Positions 1 to 10,739 of a DNA stretch of 64,000 bases are shown in pieces. The notes beneath the pieces were generated by a model, which was given only the letters and a program-made list of their open reading frames with translations, did no database searches and was not told the origin of the DNA. The translations under genes and the position numbers were made by a program. The stretch's first letter is position 1, and every line of letters begins with the position of its first letter. The DNA comes from Sciurus carolinensis (lineage: Eukaryota; Chordata; Mammalia; Rodentia; Sciuridae), in assembly GCF_902686445.1 (NCBI RefSeq), contig NW_025920106.1, positions 1,240,001 to 1,304,000 of the forward strand, in the 5' to 3' direction.

Positions 1-536
1 TTATTGGAATTGAGGAAGTCACAGAGATATACTAAAGGAATGAATAAAATTTTCAATGAAATAATATCCAAAAATTACCCAAACCTAAAGAATGGAATGG
101 AAAAGCAAATACAAGAGGCTTTCAGAATACCAAATGTACAAAATTGCAACAGATTCACCCCAAGGCATATTGTAATGAAAGTGCTTAACATTCAAATAAA
201 GATATAATTTTAAAGGTTGCAAGAGAAAAGCATCAGATTCCATATAGGGGAAACCAACACAGATATCATCAGGATTCTCACCCCAGAAACTAAGTGCTAG
301 AAGGAACTGGATCAGCTTTTTTCAAGCTCTTAAAGAACATGGTTGTCAATAAAGAATCTTATACCTAGCAAAACTAACTTTCAGATTTGAGAATGAAATA
401 AAATTCTTCCATGATAAACAAATGTTAAAATAAGTTGCAAATAGAAACCTGTGCTACAAAAAATTCTCAGTAAAATATTCAATGAGTAGGAAATGAAAAC
501 AACATTTTAAGTCAGCAAAGGAAGGAAGTACCTTAA
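1..536 (+). pseudogene. L1-A ORF1 remnant (RNA-binding/C-terminal part)
   Basis: Codons 4-207 read as the end of the RNA-recognition region and the start of the C-terminal domain of L1 ORF1p, with residues such as NYPNLKNGMEKQIQEAF that align with the ORF1 copies at 26000-27036 and 46560-47581. Downstream of 207 the frame is broken, but similarity continues to about 536, where the ORF1 stop would lie. ORF1p is the trimeric nucleic-acid chaperone that packages L1 RNA; this copy cannot make it. The coiled-coil half lies outside the window. Confidence 0.8.
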
Positions 537-597
537 GTGTAAAGCCAAAATAAAAAAGGAAAACCAAGTCACATTAAAAATTAAAAATAAGCCAAAA

Positions 598-3500
598 ATA
601 CCAGAAATAAAAATCATATCTCAATAATGACCCTGAATGTTAATGGCCTAAGCTCATCAATCAAAAGGTGTATACTGGCACATTGGAATAAAAAGAAAGA
701 CCTAACAATATGCTGCCTTCAATAGACTCATCTCATAGAATAAAAACATCCACATACTAAAGGTGAAAGGATGGGAAAAAACAAACCATGCACATCGACT
801 CAGGAAAAAGTGGGGGTTACTCAGGTAAAATGGACTTCAAGACAAAGTTAGAAGGGATGAAGAAGAACATTTCTTACTGCTAAAGGGAACTATCATTCAG
901 AAAGACATAACAATTATAAATATTTATGTTCCAAATAACAGCACATCTATGTACATCAAAGAAATTCTTCTCAATTCCAGGATCCAAATAGACCACAACA
1001 CAATAATTCTGGGTGACTTCAACACACTGCTTTCACCACTGGATAGATATTACAAACAAAAACTGAGCAAAGAATCTATACAACTTAATAACACAATCAA
1101 TAACTTAACCTAAAACACATATATAGAATATTTCATCCATCAATGAGCAAATACATATTATTCTCAGCAGCACATGGATTCTTCACTAAAATAGAACATA
1201 TATTATGCCACAAAGCAGTCCTTAGCAAATCTGAAAAATAGAAACACTACCTTGTGTTCCATCAGATCATAATGGAATGAAATTACAAATCAATGACAAA
1301 ATAAAAAAACAGAAAATACCCCAACACCTGGAGACTAAATAATATGCTACTTAATGTAGCATGGATAACAGAAAATATAAAGGAGGAAGTAAAAAAAAAT
1401 ATCAGAAGTAAATGAGAATGACAATACGAAATATCAAAACCTCTGGGACACTATGAAAGCAGTACTAAGAGGAAAATTTACTGCATATAGTGCATTAAAG
1501 GAAAGAATAAAAAGTCAACAACTAAATGCAACAACTAAATGACCTAACACTACATCTCAAAGCCCTAGAAAAAGAAGAGAAGACCAACACCAAAACTAGT
1601 AAAAGACAGGAAATAATTAAAATCAGATCTGAAATCAAAGTAATTGAAACTAAGGAAACAATTCAAAAAAATTGACAAAAAGTTGGTTCTTTGAGAAAGT
1701 AAACAAATAGATACACAGCCACAGTAATGAAGAGAAGGAGTTAGATAATTTAAATTATAAGCTTCATGATGAAAAAGGAAATATCACACAGACACCATTG
1801 AAATATATAACATAATTAGAAACTACTTTGAAAATCTATACTCCAACAAAGTAGAAAATTTCAAAGACATCGAAAAATTTTTCAAGACATATGATCCTCC
1901 CATATTGAATCAAGAGGACATACACAATTTAACAGATCAATTTCAAGCAATGAAATAGAGGAAGCCATCAAAAAGCTTACAAATGAAGAAAAGCCTGGAG
2001 TCAGATTCTCAGCTGAGTTCTACAAGATCTTCATATAAGAACTTATACCAATACTCCTCAAACTATTCCATAAAATATGGAGGAAATTCTTCCAAATTTA
2101 TTCTGTGAAGCCAGTACCACCCTGACACCAAAACCAGAAAAACACGCATCAAGGAAAAAAAACTTTAGACCAACATTGCTCATGAACATAGAAACAAAAA
2201 TTCTTAACAAAATTCTTGAAAATCACATAAAAAACTTATTAAGAAGATAGTGCACCTCAATCAAGTTGGGTTCATCCCAAGGGTGAAAGGTTGTTTCAAC
2301 ATCTGGAAAAAAATAAATGTAATTCATTACATCAATAGACTTAAGGTTATGAATCATATGATTATTTCAATTGGTGCAGAAAAAACATTTGGTAAAATAC
2401 AACACTCTTTTATGCTCAAAACACTAGAAAAAGTAGAATAGTAGGAACATTCCTCAACATTGTAAAGGTTATCTGTGCTAATCCCACATACAACATCATT
2501 CTTAATGGAGAAAAACTAAAAGCATTCCCTTTAAAACCTGGAAAAAGACGTGGATGCCCTTTTTTGCCACTTCTATTCAACATCATCCTTGAAACACTAG
2601 ACAGAGCAATTAGGCAAACCAAAGAAATTAACAGGATACAAATAGGAAAAGAAGAACTCAAGCTATGACTATTTGCTGACTACATGATGTTATATTTAGA
2701 GGATCCATAAAACTCCACCACAGGACTTCTAGAACTAGAATTTTTAATTGATAAATGAATTCGACAAAATAGTAGGATATAAATTCACCACACATAATCT
2801 AATGCATTTCTATTCATAAGTGATGAATATTCTGAAAGTAAAATTAGGAAAACTACTCCATTCACAACAGCCTCAAAAAAAAAAAAAAACACTTGGTAAT
2901 CAATCTAACAAGGAGGTGAATGACCTCTACAATGATAACTACAGAACCCTAAAGAAAGAAATTTTAAAAAACCTTAGAAAGATCTCCCATATTCTTGAGT
3001 AGGCAGATTTGTATTGTCAAATGGCCATACTTCCAAAGTCACTATGTATATTTAAGAAAATTCCAATTAAAATCTCAATGACATTCATCATAGAAATAGA
3101 GAAATTCATTGTGAAGTCCATCTGGAAGCATAAAAGACCAAGGATAGACAATGCAATTCTGGGTAGGAAGAGTGATGCATGAAGTATCACAATACCAGAC
3201 CTTAAACTCTACTATTGAGCAATAGTAACAAAAACTACATGGTATAGGCACCAAAATATACAGGTAGACCAAAGGTAGAGAATATAAGATACAGAGACAA
3301 ACCCACAGAAGTACAGTTACCTCATACTAGATAAAGGTGCCAAAAACTTGCAATGGAAAAAAAGAGAGCCTCTTCAACAAATGGTGCTAGAACAACTGGA
3401 AATCCATATGCAGTAAAATGTAATTACATATCTATCTTTCACCCTGCACAAAACTCAACTCAAAATGGATCAAGGATTTAGGAATTAGACCAGAGAGAGT

Positions 3501-4353
3501 TCACCTAAATCATCATGATGATTTAGTACCAGACTTTTTTAAAAAGGCTCCCAGAGCGCAAGAAATAAAAGCAAGAATCAAAAAATGGGATGGATTCAAA
3601 CTAAAAATATTTTTCCAAACAAATAACACAATCCATAATGTGCAAAAAAGAGACCACAGAGTGGGAGAAAATCTCTTCTTCATGCATTTCACATAGAGCA
3701 CTAATAGCAAAAATTTATAAAAAATACTTGCAAAACTTTATACCAAAATTACAAACAAACCAATGAGTAAATTGGCTAAGGAACTGGGCAGATACTTCAC
3801 AGAAGATATAGATGTGATAAACAAATATATGAAAAAGTATATCTCATCTCTAGTAATTAGAGAAATGCAATTAAAATATACCCTAAGATTTTATCTAACT
3901 CCCATTAGAATGGTAATTATCAGGAACACAAGCAATAATAAATGTTGGTGTGAATGTGGGGAAAAGGTTCACTTATACATTGTTGTTAGGGTTGAAAATT
4001 GGTGCAGCCACAGTGGAAAGCAGTATGGAGATTCCTCAGAAAACTTGAAATGGACCCACAATTTAACCCAGCTACCCTACTCCTCAGTTTATACCCAAAG
4101 GACTTAAAATCAGCATACTACAGTGACACAATCTCATCAATGTTTATAGGTGCTCAGTTCATGATAGCTAGACTGTGTAACCAATGTAGATTCTCTTCAA
4201 TTGATGAATGGATAAAGAAACTGTTATGTATACACAATGGAATACTACTCAGCCATATAGAAGAATAAAATTATGGCATTTAATGGTAAATGGATGGAGT
4301 TGGAGGATATAATGCTAAGTGAAATATGCAAATTCCACAAAACCAATGACTGA
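598..4353 (+). pseudogene. L1-A ORF2 remnant (endonuclease-reverse transcriptase)
   Basis: By alignment with the ORF2 start of L1-B (25944, minus), the initiator here is ATA at 598 instead of ATG. The endonuclease region follows from about 600. The reverse transcriptase region lies at about 2160-2800, with a readable stretch at 2250-2441 carrying the VGFIP and NRLKV blocks. The catalytic FADD box is damaged: positions 2672-2683 read F-A-D-Y, so the second aspartate is lost, and a stop lies just upstream. The C-terminal part is read in two overlapping frames at 3763-4268. The stop equivalent is TGA at 4351-4353. The many stops and frame changes leave no functional product. Confidence 0.88.
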
Positions 4354-4619
4354 ATGTCTTATCTGATAATTGGATGATGGAACATAAAAGGGGGGACATG
4401 GTAAGTGAAGATGGAGGCACTTTGATTTGTATAGAAGAAAATGGGGTGGGAGGGGTGAGGAAAGAGAGATAGTGGACCAAGAAAGACTTTATTACCCTAT
4501 GTTCATGTAAGATTACAGAATTGGTGTGAGTCTACAGTGTGTACAACCATAGAAACAAGAGTTGTACCCCATTGGTGTACAATGAATCAAAATTCAGTCT
4601 TTAAAAAATATATATGTAC

Positions 4620-7600
4620 TTTAAAAATATTGTCTTGTCAGGGTATATTTGTTAATATTGATGTATCAATTTTGATTGGTCATTGTAGATTCATTCATAT
4701 AGACCCATGGGGTAAATTTGATATTGACTACCCATTGGGGTAGATTTTTCAATATCAACTTTTTCGTGTATATTCATCAATATTGATTCATTGGTGTAGG
4801 TTTTTTCATATTGACCAAACTGAATAGTTTCCTCAATATCAACTCAAGTGTTTTGAATCATTGACATCAGCTAAACTGGGTAGATTCATTGAAATTGACT
4901 CATCAGTCTAGATTTGTCTATATTGACACACTGTGGTAGATTCATTGATATCTACTCATTGGTGTAGATTTGTCAATGTTGTCCCATGAGTGTAGATTCA
5001 TTGAAATCAACTCTGATTTAGATTGGTCAATAAAGTCTCAATGAGGTAGATTCATCAATAATAACCTGTCAGTCTTGATTCATCAATATTGACTTGACAG
5101 GGTAAATTTATAGATATCTACTCATTGGTGTAGATTCATCAACATCTACTCATTGACATAGATTTGAAGATAACAACCATAAGGAGTACAATTGTTAATA
5201 TCAACCCATCAGTGTAAACTCATAAATATCTACTATTGGTGAATCTCCTATATAAATTAATTGGTGTAGACTCATCAGTTTTGATACATCACTGTAGACT
5301 CATCAAATTTGACTCAAAGGTTAAATTTGCCAATATTTATTCATCAGTGTAAAGTCATCTATACTGACTCTTCAGGGTAGATTTGTCAATTTTGACTCTT
5401 TGAAATAGATTCCTCAACATTGACCCATAAGGGCAGATTGATTGATATTGCCTGGAATGGGTAGATTTGTTGATATCAACTCATCAGTTTAGATATGTTG
5501 ATATTGATATGTCAATATAGAGTGGTGTAGATTTATAGACAATGACTCATTGATATTGATGCATCAACATTGATTCCTTCATGTAGATTCACTTATATCA
5601 AACTATCAGTGTAGATTTGTCAACATTGACCCATTGGGATAGATTCATTGATATTGACTAGATTTGTTGATATCAAATTGATGGTGTTGAATCATTAACA
5701 TCAATTCTCAGACAGATTTGTTGGTATTAACTCATCAGTGTAAATTCATCAATACCAATCACCCAGGGTAGATTTGTAGATGTCAAATCAATGGTAGATT
5801 TATTGATATCAACCCATCAGTATAGATTAGTTGATATTGACTTGAAGGCATGGATTCATTAATGTCAACTCTTCAGTGTAGATCACTAGATATAGATTCA
5901 ATTGGGTATATTCATCAATATTAACTCAACAGGGTAGATTTGTCAATATCGACTTGTCAGGGTAGATTTTTTGATATCAAACATAGTGATAGATTCACAC
6001 TGACATTGTCATGTCAGTGTGCATTTGTCAATATTGACTCAATGGGAGTAGATTTGGTGATATCTACTCATTGGTTCTGATTTGTTGATATCTGCTCATC
6101 ATTGTAGATTCATCAATGTCAACTGATAGGGATATTGATCAATATCAACTGTCAGTGTAGATTCATTAATATCTACTTGTTGGTATAGATTAATTGATAT
6201 CAACCCTTAGGGGTGGATTCATCAATATTAACCAGTCATGGTAGATTTGTCAAAGTTCATATGTCAATACTGATTTGTCAATTTAGACTCCTTGATATTG
6301 ACCTGAAAATGTAGATTTTTCAATATTAACTCTTCTGGGTGTATTCATCAATATCAATCAATTGGTGTGGATTTGATAATAACTATCACTGGGGAAGATT
6401 CACTGATATTGAATCATCAGGATACATTCATCTATATCAACCCACTGGTGTAGTAGCAGGAGTAATATAACTGGTGAAACATTGTAATTGCCTAGGATAA
6501 GAGTTCCTCTATTCCCAGAAGATTTGTGACTGAGATCAAGGTTAGAGCTGAAAAGATTCTTGCACAGAGCCTCCTCATGCAGGGTTTTACCACAGCAGCT
6601 AAACATCCTGTGTCCTTGCACATGAAAATTTCCAGGCACCAGTCATACCACAGTCATGAGGTCATCAGAGACCCCCAGTCTCAATCACTGCTCTCCCATC
6701 CTGTCACCACTCTGCACAGAAATGTAGTCATTTGAGTAGATTCATCTATATCAACCAATGGGGATAGATTTGTTGATATCAACTTGATGGATTAATTTTA
6801 TCAATATTGATTCAATTGGTTTGAATGGTTCAATCTGTCAAAATCAATTCATTTGGATACACTCATCAATTTGACCCATTTTCCTGATTCATCAATATTA
6901 ACTTGATGTCATAGATTTATTGATATGGACCCATAGGGGTAGATTTATCAATATCAAACTGTAGTGGTAAATTTGTTCACATCAACACAATATATTACAC
7001 AATAGATTCATCAATATCAACTTTTTGGATACATTAATTGATATTGATTTGTTGATATTGATTCATTGATATAGATTCAACATTATTGACTCATCAGTGT
7101 AGATGCATAGATATCAACTCATCAGGGTAGATTTGTTGATATTGATTCTTCAGTGTAGATTTACAGATATCAACCCATTTTTGTTGGTTTATTGAAATTA
7201 AACCTATGGAGTAGATTCATCAATATTGACCTTTCAAAGTACATTTGTCAATATCGACCCATCAATGTAGTTTGATCAATATTGACCCATTCGGTTAGAT
7301 TTGTTCATATCAACACATTGGGGTAGATTTGTCAATATTGATACAAGCATGTAGATTCATAAATATTGACTCATTGTGATAGATTGTTCATTATCAATTT
7401 GTCATTCAATGATATGATATACTTTGATGGGTAGATTTGTGGATATCAACTTGTCAGTGTAGATCATCAATATTTACCCATTGGTGTACAATCATCAATA
7501 TCAAACCATCAAGGTAGATTCATCTGTATTGACCCTTTGAAGTATATTTGCCAATATTGACTCTTTGGTGCATATTCATTGTTACTGATTTGTCTGTGTA

Positions 7601-9262
7601 GATTCCTCCACACCAACCCACTGTGTTAGAACAGTCAATATCTACTTGATGGGATATATTCACTGATGTCAATCATAGGTGTTGATTCATTGATATTGAT
7701 TCATTGGTGTAGATTCTCTGATATAAAACAATTGGAGTAGATTCACTGATATTGACTCTTCAGTGTAGATCCATCCACATCAATCCATTGGGTTACATTT
7801 ATTAATATCAACTTGTTGGGGTAGATTCATTGACATTGACCTGTAGATTTTGATTCATCTACATTGACTAATCAGTTTAGTTTTGTTGATATTGAACTAT
7901 CCATGTTGATTCATAACATATTGATTTGTCAGTATTGATTCATAGATGTAGCTTCATTTATATTGAACCATCAGGGTATCAGGGTATATTAATCAATATC
8001 AACTTTTCTGGATAGATTCATTGTTATTGTCCTGAGGGTAGATTTGTTGATATTGACTTTTGGTGTAGATTTATCAATGTTGACTCATGGGTGTAGATTC
8101 TTCCATATCTACTCTTTTTGGGTATATTTATCAAAATTGTTTCAATTGTGTAGATTTGACAATATCAAAATATCAGTGTAGATTTTTTAGTATTGACCCA
8201 TTGATCTTGATTCATTGATATTGACTTGATTCTTTAAATTTATCAATGTCACCTTAAAGCTGCAGATTCATCAATATCTACCTGTCAGGACAGATTCATC
8301 AATATTGACTTGAAAATTTAGATTCATCAACTTCGACACTTTGGTGAAGAAACAGCTATGTGAATCCTTCAGCAATGATTTGTTGATATGACCCTATGAC
8401 AAATAGGCATACTTTCATCAATATCAACTCATTGGTGCAAATTTTTGATATTGACTTGTTGGGGTATATTGTTCACTATTGATTTGCTGATATCAATTCT
8501 TCAATATAGGTATGTCAATACTGACTTAATGGGGAAGGTTTGTCAATATCTACTCACCTGTGTAGATTTGTCAAAATTGGACCATCAGTGTAGATCCATG
8601 GATTATGACTCATCAGGTTAGAGTCATTAAAATCTACTCACTGGTGTAGATTTATTGATATCAAAACATTGAGGTAGATTCACCAATATAGACTCAATGG
8701 AATTTACTTGTTGATATTGACACATTGATGTGCATTCATTGATATTGATGCTGGGGTTTATTTGTTGATATCAACTCTGGGAAGATTTATTGATATTGAT
8801 GTGTTGGTATTGTTTCATCATTTACATTTGTAAACATTGATTCACCATGATAGATTATTGATATCCACAATTCTGTAGAGTTTTGTTGATTGGTTGGGGT
8901 TGATTTGTCATAATCAATGAGTCATGGTAGATTCTCTGATATCAACTAAACTGGGCAGATTCATCAATATTGATTTGTTGAAATAAATTATGTAGATTCA
9001 TCAATATTGACTAGGCTATGTACATTGGTTGATATTGATATGTGTGGGTAGATTTGTTGATATTGACTCTTTGGTGAAGATTTGTAGATAATAACTTATA
9101 GGGGTAGATTCATCAATATTGATTTGTCAGTATGGATTTGTCAATGTAGATTCATTGATATCAACCCATTGAGGTATATTTTTTGATATCTATTTTTCTG
9201 GGTATATTCATTAATATCTACCTTTCTCATCAGTGCAAACTCATTTATATCAACCTGTCAGG
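4620..9262. repeat. 28-bp AT-rich minisatellite, about 150 degenerate units
   Basis: Units average about 28 bp and start with GTAGATT. Next come a YR-T-YR block, ATAT, another YR, AC, and a tail of the type YCAT-YR-GG. The YR positions are nearly always CA or TG. Many units contain perfect 10-base palindromes, TCAATATTGA or TTGATATCAA. Copy number is estimated from array length divided by unit length, allowing for the island at 6451-6733. Units are diverged from one another, and no open frame of interest crosses the array. I do not recognise it as a named satellite. Confidence 0.93.
6451..6733. other. Non-repetitive 283-bp island inside the minisatellite
   Basis: The 28-bp periodicity stops at about 6450 and resumes at about 6734. 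The intervening sequence has higher GC and no GTAGATT units. It has no clear poly-A tail or inverted termini, so I cannot call it a SINE or DNA transposon. Short frames cross it on both strands (for example 6526-6735), but they run out of repeat sequence and show no recognisable domain. It is either an insertion into the array or a remnant of pre-array sequence. Confidence 0.7.
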
Positions 9263-9264
9263 GT

Positions 9265-10722
9265 TTTTAAAGGTTTTTTGATAGGGCATTCTGAGGCTTG
9301 TATAGAAGAAGTCTCTCTGAGATTTGTAGGGAGGACTGTTGAATGAGGTGTATAAGTTGGGTGCTCATTGGTAAAAATTAAGAGTTAATTGAGGTGTGTA
9401 TTTGTGGACATCCTTAGTGAGTAAGGAGAGATCTCTGAGATAAATGAAGACAAACTGAAGTTTGAAAGGACGGCTGTATGAGTTGTGTAACAGGGCCCTC
9501 TGAATAGTGAAATTATGGCATTCTGAGGTGTGTTGAATTATGGTGTGTGGTGTGTAACAACGGTTCTCTGGTCATAACATTGATACAGTGATTGATAAAT
9601 AATTTGTGTAGGAAATGTGTCTAAGGTATGTGTGTATGGCCCTCTGAATTCTGTAGAAAGGGCAGTTGATATGTGTAGGTAGAGTTCTGAACTGTGTGGA
9701 GAGGTGACTGCTATGTGTGAAGGAAGTGTTCACTGAAGTGTGAAGGAAAGGTTCTCTGAGATTTGTAGTGCAGAAGATTTGAGGTGTTTAGGGAGGCCTC
9801 TATTAAGTATGCAGGAGGAATCTATAAGGAGTGTAGAAGGGCTGTTTTTTACATAGGAGTGCTCTCTGTTGTGTACTTTGGGCCCTCAGAAATGAATAAT
9901 GAAATCTCTCTGCTATGACTAGGTATAACACATGAGATGTAATGAGAATATTCTTTGAGTATAATAGGGGGAATCCCTACATTGTTTAGGGAGGTCACTC
10001 AACAGTGTTTCCAGTCTTCTCTGAGGTGTGTCAGACCAAACCTCAGAGGCAAGTAGAGAGGGCATTTTGGAGAGTAGTAAGTTGTATCTGAGTTGTGTAG
10101 TATGGTGTGTTGCTTGTAGCATGGAAATTCTGAGGTCTGAATTAACATCTCAGTGGAATTGATAGGGAGCACTCTCTGGGCTGTATAGAAAAAGCTGAGT
10201 CATTTAAGTGTTGCTCAATAAAGTGTGGAGGCAGTGTACCTATGGGCTATATTAATGGGAATTTGAGGTGTGTAGAAAAAGCTCTTGGTATTAGTAGGGA
10301 GTCATTATTTAGACATATAGTGAAATGAGTTTGAGGTGTGAAGTAAAGATTCTCTGAGGTGTTAAGTTGGTTCTCATTTTTATGTAGGGTGGGCTCTCTG
10401 ACATGTAGGGAGAACACTCTGAAGGGTGTAGGAGGGCTTTATGAGGTTTGTAGGAAGGCTTATTGATGAGAGTGTAAGTGTTCACTTAAGTGAATAACAA
10501 GGATATTTTCAGTGTATAGGAAAGGTCTCTGTGGTAAGTCAAAAGTTATCTCTGAGGTGTGTATTGCAGGCTCTCTGACATGAGTAGAAGTCTCTCTAAG
10601 GTGTTTACAGAAGACTTGCTAAGAAGTATAGTTACTAGGTCTTGTGAAGTACTAGTTTGTACTCACTCAAATATGTAGTTATATCTCTCTGAGGTATGGA
10701 GGGAATGATGTAAAGTGGTGCT
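9265..10722. repeat. Second degenerate tandem array (CTCTGAGGTGTGTAGG-type units)
   Basis: A loose repeat with variants of CTCTCTGAGGTGTGTAGGGA recurs every 25-30 bases or so, with many indels. The base composition (G and T rich) and the unit are unlike the adjoining 28-bp array. Units are too diverged to count reliably by eye. No coding sequence is supported inside it. Confidence 0.75.
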
Positions 10723-10739
10723 CTTTTAAAGGATAGTAC

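Larger units (their letters stand above)
1..4608 (+). mobile_element. L1-A: old L1 retrotransposon, 5' end outside window
   Basis: The sequence runs from the ORF1 C-terminal region through ORF2 to an L1 3' UTR, in the same order as the other L1 copies here. The 3' UTR from 4354 on contains a stretch (about 4525-4600) that matches the 3' end of L1-F on the opposite strand, and it ends in a short A-rich run near 4608. Stops and frameshifts are dense throughout, so this is an old dead copy. The tandem array at 4620 begins directly after it. Confidence 0.9.

Noticed and set aside
4620..10722. CRISPR-like array
   Set aside because: Units are contiguous degenerate tandem copies without unique spacers, in a mammalian genome full of L1 and SINEs.
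4620..10722. Centromeric satellite
   Set aside because: Units are short and strongly diverged, and the arrays total only about 6 kb, flanked by ordinary L1 and MIR-containing DNA. No higher-order repeat is visible by eye.
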